From: Advenella incenata
GTDB lineage: Bacteria; Pseudomonadota; Gammaproteobacteria; Burkholderiales; Burkholderiaceae_B
Direction: 5' to 3'
Assembly: GCF_004217095.1 (NCBI RefSeq)
Contig: NZ_SHKO01000002.1
Location: 682,001 to 746,000, forward strand
Length of the DNA: 64,000 nt
Part shown: positions 25,837-34,049 of the stretch, in pieces
How positions within the stretch are numbered: the first letter of the stretch is position 1
Layout: the number at the start of each line of letters is the position of its first letter
Made by a program: the position numbers and the translations under genes
Notes under the pieces: model-generated
What the model was told of the DNA's origin: nothing
Databases searched by the model: none
What the model saw: the letters and a program-made list of their open reading frames with translations, nothing else

Positions 25837-26901
25837 ATGCAAACGTTCATATATACCGCGCAGCCAGTACGAGTGGTATTTGGTACGGATGCCTGGAGCA
25901 CGCTGAAGGATGAGGCCGGTCTGCTTGGTGTTCGCAAAGTACTGGTGCTCTGCACTCCGCGTCAGCGTGCGCTGGCGCACCAGGCTGTGGATGCGCTTGC
26001 CGAGCGCGGCGTCGGTATCTATGACCAGGCAGTCATGCATGTGCCCGTTGCCACAGTACGCAATGCGCAGGAGGCCGTGCGCAGGGAGAATGCCGATTGT
26101 ATTGTGGCACTGGGTGGCGGTTCTACCATAGGACTAGCCAAGGCATTGGCTATTGAAAGTGGCCTGCCCATACTGGCAGTGCCTAGCACCTATTCGGGAT
26201 CGGAGATGACCAGCATTTATGGCATCACCGCGGATGGTTTAAAGAAAACCGGTAAAGATGCGCGAGCATTACCGCGCACCGTCATCTACGATCCATCGCT
26301 TACCTTGAAGTTGCCTTTTGATATTTCTGTCGTGAGCGGCATGAATGCCATTGCACATGCCGCAGAAGGACTGTATGCCCAAGAGGGAAATCCGGTGCTG
26401 GCACTAATGGCAGAAGAGGGCATACGCGCCATGTCTAACGGTTTGCGTCAACTCGGTCAGAACGCCAACTCGCTTGCCGCGCGGTCTGAATGCCTGTACG
26501 GCGCCTGGCTTTGCGGCATGGTGCTTGCCGGTGCGGGCATGGCTTTGCATCACAAGCTTTGCCATACCGTGGCCGGCAGCTTTGATCTGCCGCATGCGCA
26601 GACCCACTCCATTATCTTGCCGCATGCGATGGCCTACAACGCGAGTGCTGCACCAGAGGCCATGCAACGGATAGCCCGCGCCCTTGGTCAGGAAACGGTT
26701 CCCGCTGCCCGTGCCTTGTACGATCTGGCCCAGTCGCTTGGCGTGTCAATGGCATTGCAAGACATCGGGATGCGTGAGAGTGATCTGGACAGGGCGGCCG
26801 ATATCGCAATTGCCACACCGTATTGGAACCCTCGTCCTATAGCGCATCACGGCATACGCATGTTGCTTCAAGCTGCATTTGAAGGGTATCGGCCCACATA
26901 A
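25837..26901 (+). CDS. maleylacetate reductase (iron-type alcohol dehydrogenase family)
   Basis: 354 residues from MQTFIYT; an in-frame start at 25816 would overlap the Bug gene. GGGSTIGLAKALA near residue 92 is the NAD(P) phosphate loop, VPSTYSGSEMTSIYGIT near 115 and HHKLCHTVAGSFDLPHAQTH near 236 are typical of maleylacetate reductases. The enzyme reduces maleylacetate, from hydroxyquinol or chlorocatechol cleavage, to 3-oxoadipate. No ring-cleavage dioxygenase is in the window, so the natural substrate here could be an imported dicarboxylate relative of maleylacetate. Between it and the next gene, 126 bp contain nothing recognised. Confidence 0.85.
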   Translation: MQTFIYTAQPVRVVFGTDAWSTLKDEAGLLGVRKVLVLCTPRQRALAHQAVDALAERGVGIYDQAVMHVPVATVRNAQEAVRRENADCIVALGGGSTIGLAKALAIESGLPILAVPSTYSGSEMTSIYGITADGLKKTGKDARALPRTVIYDPSLTLKLPFDISVVSGMNAIAHAAEGLYAQEGNPVLALMAEEGIRAMSNGLRQLGQNANSLAARSECLYGAWLCGMVLAGAGMALHHKLCHTVAGSFDLPHAQTHSIILPHAMAYNASAAPEAMQRIARALGQETVPAARALYDLAQSLGVSMALQDIGMRESDLDRAADIAIATPYWNPRPIAHHGIRMLLQAAFEGYRPT

Positions 26902-27027
26902 GCGGTTCTGTTCGAGACATCGATCACGATGAATTTTTCAACAAGCTCTAATTTATTCAATGCATTCATCCGGTTATAGGTGCGTACCTGCATGCGTAAC
27001 TGCGTGAATGCTTCTCATTGGAACGTT

Positions 27028-27846
27028 ATGAAAATCGGTAAAGAAACCATTCCTCACTCAGCCATCTGTACATCTAACAGCGAGACCATTGTCGTTAGAG
27101 GCAAAGATCTTGCGGTCGAACTGATCGGCAATATGTCTTTCACAGACTATTTTCACTTGCTGGTGACAGGGCAGCCACCTACCCCGGCAGCAACAGCGGT
27201 ATTAAATGCCACATTGGTGGCCATTGCGGAACACGGCCTGGTCCCTAGCGTGCAGGCCAGTCGCATGACACTGGCGGCAGCGCCCGACGCCTTGCAGGGC
27301 GCGGTCGCGGCAGGCATCCTGGGTTGCGGTTCGGTCATTCTGGGAGCCTCTGAAACCAGCGGTATTTTTCTTGAGGAGATTCGTGTACGTGCCGGCGACG
27401 GGAAAGACTATGTTGAAGCAGCCAGGCAAGTGGTCGGCGAGTACCGTGCCGCCAGACGCGCCATACCCGGTTACGGGCACCCCCTGCATAAAGCGCGTGA
27501 TCCGCGCGTGACCGCGCTGTTTGCAGTCGCCGAGCGCGCCGCGGCGGATATGACTTATGTGCACATTGCTGATGCGGTAGAAAAAGTGATCCCAGAGGTT
27601 GTCGGCAAGCCTCTTATGCTCAATGTATCTGCAGCCATTCCAGCCGTACTGCTGGGCGTAGGTTTTCCCATGACTGCCTTGCGAGGCGTGCCGATTCTTG
27701 CTCGTACTGCGGGTCTTATCGGCCATCTGACAGAGGAGTTCCAAAAACCCATCGGCTTTGCCTTGTCGTATCAGGCGACACGCAATTACGTCTACGACGG
27801 TGAGTTGCCCGACAACTTTACCCCCGATCACGCCGAGACCCCCTGA
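27028..27846 (+). CDS. citryl-CoA lyase-like protein (short citrate synthase family), second copy
   Basis: 272 residues from MKIGKETIPH, with TTGGAACGTT before the ATG (a start at 26980 gives an unconserved, Cys-rich leader). IPGYGHPLHKARDPRV near residue 145 is the citrate-synthase histidine block; the region expected to hold the catalytic aspartate reads LNVSAAIPA, so Asp is replaced by Ser, as it is replaced by Thr in the paralogue at 2587. VAAGILGCGSVILGASETSG matches the paralogue's VAAGLNGLGSVFVGSMENAA. Thirteen bases separate it from a CaiB-type CoA transferase, so the transferase probably makes the CoA thioester this protein cleaves. Confidence 0.75.
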   Translation: MKIGKETIPHSAICTSNSETIVVRGKDLAVELIGNMSFTDYFHLLVTGQPPTPAATAVLNATLVAIAEHGLVPSVQASRMTLAAAPDALQGAVAAGILGCGSVILGASETSGIFLEEIRVRAGDGKDYVEAARQVVGEYRAARRAIPGYGHPLHKARDPRVTALFAVAERAAADMTYVHIADAVEKVIPEVVGKPLMLNVSAAIPAVLLGVGFPMTALRGVPILARTAGLIGHLTEEFQKPIGFALSYQATRNYVYDGELPDNFTPDHAETP

Positions 27847-27858
27847 TGGAGTTTTATC

Positions 27859-29010
27859 ATGATTAAAGTACTTAATGGCATCCGTGTACTGGAGCAAGGT
27901 ACGTTCATTACGGGTCCCGCAGCGGGCATGCTGTTGGGAGACCTGGGGGCCGATGTGATCAAGATTGAGCAGCCGGGTACGGGCGATCCGTTTCGCGCCT
28001 TTAAAGGCGGCCTGTACAGCCCGCACTTTCAGACATATAACCGGAACAAGCGCAGTGTCACACTCAATACCAAGGACGCCGCCGATCTGGCCACTTTCGA
28101 TGAACTGATTAGTACAGCAGATGTATATATTCAGAACTTTCGGCCGGGCGCGGCCGAACGGCTAAATGTAGGTGAAGAGCGGCTGCGTAAAATCAACCCG
28201 AGGCTGATCTACTGCTCAATTAGTGGGTTCGGACCAACCGGCCCGGCAGCAGGACGGCCTGCCTATGATTCGGTAGCGCAAGCCGCCAGTGGCTTCCTGG
28301 GGCTGCTGATCAACCCAGAGAACCCCCGCGTTGTAGGTCCGGCGCTGGCCGATTCCATTACTGGTTTCTACGCCGCATACGGCATTCTAGGCGCCTTGCA
28401 TGAGCGCAATAGCACGGGAGTGGGTCGCAAAGTAGAGGTGTCCATGCTGGAAGCCATGAGTCACTTCAACCTGGATGCTTTTACGCATTATTATTCGGCG
28501 GGCGAAATCATGGGGCCCTATAGCCGCCCGAGCGTATCCCAGTCTTATGTCTTGAAATGCGCCGACCAAAAGTGGATCGCCCTGCATATGTCCTCGCCCG
28601 AGAAATTCTGGCAAGGCCTGGCAAGAGCGATTGAACAACCCTTGCTCTTTGACGATCCGCGCTTTTCCGACCGTAACGGACGTATCCAGAATCAGGAAGC
28701 ACTGATCCAGATTCTGGGGGGGATCTTCGTGAAGCACTCACGCGATGAGTGGTGCCGCCGCCTGGAGTCTGAAGATGTGCCGCATGCGCCCATGTACGAC
28801 ACCAGCGAGGCGCTGGAAGATCCGCAGGCCCGGCATCTGCAAATCCTGGTTTCTGCCAGACACAAGACTATGGGTGACTTTCATACTGTGCGTCCGCCGG
28901 TTTCGTTCGATGGGCAAAGAAGCACCGAGGTTATACCGCCGCCTGTACTGGGCGAGCACAATGAAGAGGTGCTGAGTTCATTAACTACAGCCCCGACAAC
29001 GCCTCGTTAA
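27859..29010 (+). CDS. CaiB/BaiF family (class III) CoA transferase
   Basis: 383 residues. GTFITGPAAGMLLGDLGADV near residue 14 and IKIEQPGTGDPFR near 36 are the CoA-binding start; ISGFGPTGPAAGRPAYDSVAQAASG near 120-145 carries the catalytic aspartate (AYDSVAQA). The family moves CoA between carboxylic acids through an aspartyl-CoA intermediate. It follows the citryl-CoA-lyase-like gene in the same operon. The coding end overlaps the convergent DUF4202 gene by 26 bp. Confidence 0.9.
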   Translation: MIKVLNGIRVLEQGTFITGPAAGMLLGDLGADVIKIEQPGTGDPFRAFKGGLYSPHFQTYNRNKRSVTLNTKDAADLATFDELISTADVYIQNFRPGAAERLNVGEERLRKINPRLIYCSISGFGPTGPAAGRPAYDSVAQAASGFLGLLINPENPRVVGPALADSITGFYAAYGILGALHERNSTGVGRKVEVSMLEAMSHFNLDAFTHYYSAGEIMGPYSRPSVSQSYVLKCADQKWIALHMSSPEKFWQGLARAIEQPLLFDDPRFSDRNGRIQNQEALIQILGGIFVKHSRDEWCRRLESEDVPHAPMYDTSEALEDPQARHLQILVSARHKTMGDFHTVRPPVSFDGQRSTEVIPPPVLGEHNEEVLSSLTTAPTTPR

Positions 29011-29575
29011 TCACCGCAAGCCCGGCAGGACTGTAATCCAGCGTCAGTGCCTGCTGGCGTCCTGCGTCATCCATCTTGAGCAATGACTTCTGAATGATGC
29101 TCACGATTTTCTTTTCATTTTCCAGCCGGAATGCTTCGAACTGATATTGCAGAAAGACCAGGCACAAGGCATTTTCCATGACCTGTACATCGGCATCCTG
29201 CTTGATACCGCGTTTGAGAACAATCGCTTTTACCCGCTCGATCGTTGGAGCATCGTATGCTAATTCACTTAGCATACGCGCTGCCATGTCGGCATGGTGC
29301 TGGGCCAGGGCCTTGCGCCAGGTCAGGTAACCATTACGTCCTTCCGGATACTCACGGCGGGGGATCTGCCAGCGACCGATATGCTGGCAGCGCGCGGCCA
29401 GTTGCAGGGGTTCGGACGCATTTGGGGCCAGTTTTTGGACCCACTCGGTCAGTTTCGTGGCCAGGAACAACTCACGTGGCCAGTCTTTCCCCTGCCAGTT
29501 GAAAATATTGGGGTCGGTTCTGTTGACAGCATCAAAGGCGCTGTAAGCCTGGTCCAGCCTGCAAGAGGAAGTCAT
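28985..29575 (-). CDS. DUF4202 family protein
   Basis: 196 residues. AARCQHIGRWQIPRREYPEG near residue 62, then RNGYLTWRKALAQHHAD, is the conserved core of the DUF4202 family, whose histidines and acidic residues recall HD-type metal sites (H-I-x-R-W and HHAD). The biochemical role is unknown. It is convergent with the CoA transferase, overlapping its 3' end by 26 bp, and marks the border of the competition island that follows. Confidence 0.85.
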   Translation of the reverse strand: MTSSCRLDQAYSAFDAVNRTDPNIFNWQGKDWPRELFLATKLTEWVQKLAPNASEPLQLAARCQHIGRWQIPRREYPEGRNGYLTWRKALAQHHADMAARMLSELAYDAPTIERVKAIVLKRGIKQDADVQVMENALCLVFLQYQFEAFRLENEKKIVSIIQKSLLKMDDAGRQQALTLDYSPAGLAVINEALSGL

Positions 29576-29730
29576 TGTCTTGTCTTTGGAGGTTGCTTGT
29601 TAATGAGTATGGATTTGACCACATTGATGATCATAACGCCAACGGTGTCGGCCAGGGAGCAAGCAAATACGTTGCATATTGAGTTTGAAAGCGATTGTAA
29701 AAAAGTATATCGCTGGCTGCCGCGGTTCTT

Positions 29731-29736
29731 TATAAT
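29731..29736 (+). promoter_or_regulatory. consensus -10 box upstream of vgrG
   Basis: A perfect TATAAT lies 82 bp before the vgrG ATG in a 242-bp gap. The -35 region is poor. The remaining gap (29576-29817) shows no other feature, and no clear Shine-Dalgarno site precedes the vgrG start. Confidence 0.35.
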
Positions 29737-29817
29737 GGCTGTAAGTGGCTGTTTCTAAATAAATAAGAACATTTCTACATAAAAAGGGGTGGGTGCAACG
29801 CAGGCCCGCCACGCTAG

Positions 29818-31977
29818 ATGTCTGCGAATATAAATATATCGAACATAATCAACCCTGACCGGTTGATCAGGGTCTCCATTGCGGCGGATAATGCCGAATT
29901 CCTGTTTGACGCCATGCAAGGCACCGACGGGATGTCTACTCTTTCCGACTATACCGTACGCCTGCTGCATCGCTCGATGCAGGTCGATGTGCGGGCATTG
30001 CTTGGCAAGTCTCTCACGCTGACCATCAACACGGCGGCAGCGCCCCGGCATATCAATGGCGTGATCGCCAGTTTTGCGCTGGTAGGGCAGGAAGGCGACG
30101 TAGATCGTTACTTTGTTTACGAAGCGCGCGTAGTGCCCTGGTTCTGGCTGGCGACACACAAAAAAGAATTCCGCATCTACCAGAACCAGTCTGTGCCAGA
30201 GACCATCAAACAGGTGCTGGCGCCCTATGGCTATGCGTTTGAGTTCGACTTGGTAGAAAGTTACACGCCGCGTGTCTATTGCGTGCAATATGACGAAACT
30301 GATTTTCAGTTTGTGAGCAGGCTGCTGGAGGCCGAAGGCATTCATTATTACTTTCGTCATGAGCAGGAAAAGCACACGCTGGTCATGAGCGACGAAATCC
30401 AGAGCCACAAGCCGGTAGACGGTTACGAACACGTACCGTATTTCACTGAAGACAAACTGACGCTGCCACAGCAGGACTATATGACACATGTGGCGGTGTT
30501 TCAGGACCTGAGGCCAGGGCAATACACCACCAACGACTATAACTTCACCACACCCCGCGCAGACCTGGCGGCGCGCCAGCAAATCAAGCTGGATCACGCG
30601 CACAATGAAGCGGAAGTGTATGAATGGCCAGGCAATTACGGGGATGATCCGCTGGGCGAGCGTTATGCGCGCCAGCGCATGCAGGAACAACACCATGTTC
30701 GAGATACCAGGACGCTGCGCAGCACGGCGCGGGGCGTAGCCACCGGTTCGTTGTTCAACCTGGTTCGCTGCCCCCGTACAGAAGAAAACCGCGAATACGT
30801 GGTGCTGGGCACCAGTTATAATCTGAAAGAGAACAACTACCATTCAGTCGGCTCGCCAGAGGAGGCTGCCCAAAACGGCCGTCGTTGCGTGTTCGATCTG
30901 ACCGTGCAATGCGCTACCTTGCCGTTCAGGCCACCGCGTATTACGCGCAAGCCTCGTACCCAGGGCCCGCAGACGGCGGTGGTCGTCGGCCCCCAGGGTA
31001 AAGAGATCTGGACCAATGAATATGGCCAGGTCAAGGTGCACTTTCATTGGGACCGATACGACAAAAAAGACGAGAACAGTTCATGCTGGATTCGGGTTTC
31101 GAGCAGTTGGGCCAGTAGTAACTTCGGGGCGATCCAGGTACCGCGCATTGGTGATGAAGTCATTGTAGATTTCCTGAACGGGGATCCTGATGCGCCGATT
31201 ATTACAGGCCGGGTGTACAACGCGGCGATGATGCCGCCGTGGAAACTGCCGGAGAACGAGACCCAGATGGGGATTTATTCACGCTCCAGTCCTGGCGGCC
31301 ACTATTACACTGCCAATGCCTTCCGGTTCGAAGACAAAACAGGACGTGAAGAGATTTATATACACGCGCAGAAGGATCGAAACGAGAAGACCAAAAACAA
31401 CCATACCGAGAGAATTGACAATAACTGGGTTCAATCAGTGGGGCATCATAAGGTCATCGAAGTTGATGGAAACCACAGTGAATCCGTGCATGGGAACATG
31501 ACCTTGCACGTGGGGCCCAGCGGAATCGGTCGAGTGCTCTCCAAATCGTTCCGAAAGCTGGTAGAAGGTATCTCCGACATCGCAAAATCGTTGCCCATTC
31601 CCGGCATCAATCAACTGGGGCGCGGGGTGTACTCGCTTTTTGCGGATCAGGCGATCAACGAGGCGACAGCCGGCGTGAAAACGCAATTTGTCGGGATATC
31701 AAAAACGGTATCGGTCGGCAGCACCATCGTTGAGCAGGCCGGACATTCTATTCAACTTGTTTCCGGTTCGCACTTGTCAGGGGATGCGGGTGATACAGTG
31801 GCTTTTACGTCTAACGGCGAGTTTCATGTTCAAGTCGGAAAATCGGAATTGCGCTTAACTTCCGATGGATTCATCAGGTTGAGTGGAGATACTCTCTTTT
31901 TGAATTTCGAGAATGGCATTGAGATGCAAGCCAAGAACGAAATCGCGATGTCATCCGCGAAAATTAACCTCAACTGA
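29818..31977 (+). CDS. vgrG: type VI secretion tip protein VgrG
   Basis: 719 residues. The first 370 or so form the gp27-like base (RLLEAEGIHYYFRHEQEKHT near 165, typical of VgrG); the gp5-like OB domain begins near 380 (VVVGPQGKEIWTNEYGQVKV) with HFHWDRYDKKDENSSCWIRV and GDEVIVDFLNGDPDAPIITG; the repeat-rich beta-helix (THAQKDRNE-like TERIDNN, VGHHKVIEVDGNHSES) follows. The end ALRLTSDGFIRLSG-like region and MSSAKINLN is a normal VgrG tail with no toxin domain, so cargo must be separate. VgrG trimers cap the Hcp tube and carry effectors. No tss core genes are in the window; it is an orphan vgrG heading a cargo cluster. Confidence 0.95.
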   Translation: MSANINISNIINPDRLIRVSIAADNAEFLFDAMQGTDGMSTLSDYTVRLLHRSMQVDVRALLGKSLTLTINTAAAPRHINGVIASFALVGQEGDVDRYFVYEARVVPWFWLATHKKEFRIYQNQSVPETIKQVLAPYGYAFEFDLVESYTPRVYCVQYDETDFQFVSRLLEAEGIHYYFRHEQEKHTLVMSDEIQSHKPVDGYEHVPYFTEDKLTLPQQDYMTHVAVFQDLRPGQYTTNDYNFTTPRADLAARQQIKLDHAHNEAEVYEWPGNYGDDPLGERYARQRMQEQHHVRDTRTLRSTARGVATGSLFNLVRCPRTEENREYVVLGTSYNLKENNYHSVGSPEEAAQNGRRCVFDLTVQCATLPFRPPRITRKPRTQGPQTAVVVGPQGKEIWTNEYGQVKVHFHWDRYDKKDENSSCWIRVSSSWASSNFGAIQVPRIGDEVIVDFLNGDPDAPIITGRVYNAAMMPPWKLPENETQMGIYSRSSPGGHYYTANAFRFEDKTGREEIYIHAQKDRNEKTKNNHTERIDNNWVQSVGHHKVIEVDGNHSESVHGNMTLHVGPSGIGRVLSKSFRKLVEGISDIAKSLPIPGINQLGRGVYSLFADQAINEATAGVKTQFVGISKTVSVGSTIVEQAGHSIQLVSGSHLSGDAGDTVAFTSNGEFHVQVGKSELRLTSDGFIRLSGDTLFLNFENGIEMQAKNEIAMSSAKINLN

Positions 31978-31986
31978 ATTTAAATT

Positions 31987-32454
31987 ATGAAAGTAAGCCA
32001 ACGCCTTATTTCAACCGGAATAATATTTTTATTGTTTGCCGTACTATTGGGCACGGCACTTTTGGCAGGAAAAAAGAGCGAAGCCGCCCTTGTGTCGGAA
32101 AATGGTCAGCTTTCCTGCTCCAAAGAGCAATTTGACGACTACACCAAGAATATGCTTCTGGCAGGCGAAATGACGCTTTCCCAACAGCCGGACTCCGGCA
32201 CTCTGGCGCAGCAGCAAAAGCTGATTGATGCTTTTGCTGCCATGTCGCTGCCCAAGGATAAAACGGTCATTGCTGCGGGTCACACCGAGAGTGGGAAAGT
32301 TTATACAACGACGTGCGAAAGCGAAAAATGCACACTGAACGAAATGGCACAACCTGAACAGGCGTGCCTGAAAGCACATTGGAATGATTGTCCTTATGTG
32401 GGAATGCAGTTCAGAGAGAAAAAATATTGTTTTTTAGCTCCCGCCGGTCAATAA
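31987..32454 (+). CDS. uncharacterised exported Cys-rich protein of a VgrG cluster
   Basis: 155 residues. A hydrophobic segment at about 8-28 (LISTGIIFLLFAVLLGTALL) is a signal peptide or membrane anchor; the rest is hydrophilic with six cysteines (SCSKEQ, TTCESEKC, QACLKAHWNDC, KYCF), consistent with disulfides in the periplasm. I do not recognise the family. It lies nine bases after vgrG and one base before the next gene. An exported disulfide-bonded protein in this position could be an immunity protein for a periplasm-acting effector, but this is only inferred from position. Confidence 0.65.
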   Translation: MKVSQRLISTGIIFLLFAVLLGTALLAGKKSEAALVSENGQLSCSKEQFDDYTKNMLLAGEMTLSQQPDSGTLAQQQKLIDAFAAMSLPKDKTVIAAGHTESGKVYTTTCESEKCTLNEMAQPEQACLKAHWNDCPYVGMQFREKKYCFLAPAGQ

Positions 32455-32455
32455 C

Positions 32456-33286
32456 ATGAGCGATAACAAGTTCCCTTTTGGCAATGACATAACCAAGCCT
32501 GATCAATGGGTTGGCAATATGGCCACCAAATCGCAAAGATGGCTTGTTTCATATGAAGGCAGTTTTGCGATAGGTTGTGGATACCACAGCTTCATTTTCC
32601 TCGGGCTCGATAGCATGAGCATTGGAATTGCGAATATTTTGAATTGCGGGCTATCGGCCAGTCTGCCCATTGGCAAGCTTTTCAAAGCAGTGGGAGGTGG
32701 TGCCAGGGAGGCGCTTGCGCTCGATAAAGCAAATGATCTGGTTGGTAATGGCAAAAAGTCATACGATGCCGCCAAAATGGAGAGCGAACAGAGTAATGTG
32801 ACTTCCGGCATGGCGCTTTACGAAAGAATGAAGAAGGCCATCCCGCAGTACATGCGATCTGTTGTTCCGTTCTCATTGGAAGACCTGGCCGGAATGCCCG
32901 GGGGGATTGCTGGTGCCGAGGTGGAGGTAGTTGGCGCAGCGAGCATATACAGGATTGAAGGCTATGACAGTGTAAGGGGAGCGCTGAACAGCGAATTCAT
33001 CTTCGGCCCGGTTCATGTTGCTAATGCCGGTACTGGCCTGGTTTCCGCAGGAGTCAGTCTCGCTGTTGGGGTATGGAGTCTCGAGTCCAGTCATAATCTT
33101 TACTGGGAGCTGGGCAGAGCGGCGCAGGCGCGTTGTATCGTTGAAAACTCCTCGCCCGGCTACGATCAACCCTATCTGCAAATTCCTAACCTTCACCCGT
33201 ACTTGCAATCGCTGCCGCCGGCGGGTTGCTCTCCTTTGGACACGCATTTCAGTCCATCGAGAATGATTCCTCAGCCTTTTGATTAA
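32456..33286 (+). CDS. uncharacterised protein, candidate T6SS cargo
   Basis: 276 residues, no signal peptide, unrecognised. The middle has two glycine-rich hydrophobic stretches, FAIGCGYHSFIFLGLDSMSI with following IGIANILNCGLSASLP (about 37-72) and VHVANAGTGLVSAGVSLAVG (about 185-204), which could insert into membranes; the last 60 residues are proline-rich. No GxSxG, NlpC or HNH motif is visible. Position directly behind vgrG and an exported small protein, four bases before the next gene, is typical of a T6SS effector or its chaperone. Pore-forming activity is speculation from the hydrophobic segments. Confidence 0.6.
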   Translation: MSDNKFPFGNDITKPDQWVGNMATKSQRWLVSYEGSFAIGCGYHSFIFLGLDSMSIGIANILNCGLSASLPIGKLFKAVGGGAREALALDKANDLVGNGKKSYDAAKMESEQSNVTSGMALYERMKKAIPQYMRSVVPFSLEDLAGMPGGIAGAEVEVVGAASIYRIEGYDSVRGALNSEFIFGPVHVANAGTGLVSAGVSLAVGVWSLESSHNLYWELGRAAQARCIVENSSPGYDQPYLQIPNLHPYLQSLPPAGCSPLDTHFSPSRMIPQPFD

Positions 33287-33289
33287 ACG

Positions 33290-33883
33290 ATGACTTCCAG
33301 CCGTGATTCTCACCCTAACGCTCCCGCTTTAGCAGGCGCCATCCTTTCTGAGGGTGGTCAAAGCATGCCCGATTTGTGGCGTATCGTCCATTCAAACGCC
33401 AATCTTTGTGTGCGATTCATCAAGAGTGGCCGTACGAATCGAGAAGTAACCATTGCCGAGCTGATAGGGGAAGCACAAGATAAAATCAGGAGTCAATTTC
33501 AAAGCCTCGAGGCGCAGGCCTGGATAAAGCTCTGCACAGCGGCAGGAAATACTCAGATCGGTGCCGCCATGGTCTCATGGTGCATGAACGCGACCCCTGC
33601 CCAGGTTTGGGCGGCTTGGAAAGAGCTGGAACGCTCGATGCCTTTCGACGAGATCTTCTTTTTGGCAGCGCGCAATATGAATCAAGAGTTTTTGTTCGTC
33701 GAGAGAAAATTGTCTGCTTATGTGTCTCATTACTACGCCGACAGACTGAAAATGTATGTCTCTTTGGCTGCACACCCAAATGAGATTGAGTGCAACATGA
33801 CGCCCGCGCAATTGAGTTCGCTTCCGCGAGAGCTGGCCGATTTCCTGGCCCACCCGGCCGTGAACATTGTTGGGCGGGTATGA
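33290..33883 (+). CDS. uncharacterised protein of a VgrG cluster
   Basis: 197 residues, cytosolic by appearance, mostly helical, with tryptophan-containing segments (LEAQAWIKLCTAAGNT, PAQVWAAWKELERSMPFDEI). No family recognised. It follows the 276-residue gene by three bases, so the two are probably translated together. Possible roles are chaperone or immunity partner of the preceding protein. Confidence 0.55.
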   Translation: MTSSRDSHPNAPALAGAILSEGGQSMPDLWRIVHSNANLCVRFIKSGRTNREVTIAELIGEAQDKIRSQFQSLEAQAWIKLCTAAGNTQIGAAMVSWCMNATPAQVWAAWKELERSMPFDEIFFLAARNMNQEFLFVERKLSAYVSHYYADRLKMYVSLAAHPNEIECNMTPAQLSSLPRELADFLAHPAVNIVGRV

Positions 33884-33923
33884 TTGTTTCAGTGTAAGCC
33901 TCACCTTTGGTGGAGGCGTTCAG

Positions 33924-34043
33924 GTGTCTGACGGAGATAAAGCAATGCCAAAAACCGTGAGGTTAAAGGATATGGCGTTTGATCAGGATCGCTCTCCGCT
34001 CACCACGGCCAGTGAAGCGTCGCCAAAACGATTAGACGGATAA
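33924..34043 (+). CDS. very small ORF between the cargo genes and the HEAT-like gene
   Basis: 39 codons from a GTG with GGAGG seven bases upstream (33912-33916), or 32 codons from an ATG at 33945 that also has GGAGA in front. The peptide (SDGDKAMPKTVRLKDMAFDQ and so on) is hydrophilic and starts like small MPKxVRLxD proteins, but no family is recognised. Two good ribosome sites in the same frame and tight packing (40 bp after, six before the neighbours) favour a real or recently truncated gene. Confidence 0.4.
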   Translation: MSDGDKAMPKTVRLKDMAFDQDRSPLTTASEASPKRLDG

Positions 34044-34049
34044 ATCTGC

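Noticed and set aside
27202-28026. 274-codon reverse-strand frame across the citryl-CoA-lyase-like and CoA transferase genes
   Set aside because: Spans two convincing genes antisense; His/Arg-rich sequence without domain.
29294-29758. Forward frame upstream of vgrG
   Set aside because: Antisense to the conserved DUF4202 core and without a ribosome site; the DUF4202 reading is clearly the coding one.
29755-30843. 362-codon reverse-strand frame in vgrG
   Set aside because: Long, but antisense to the gp27-like part of VgrG; no domain and unlikely residue composition.
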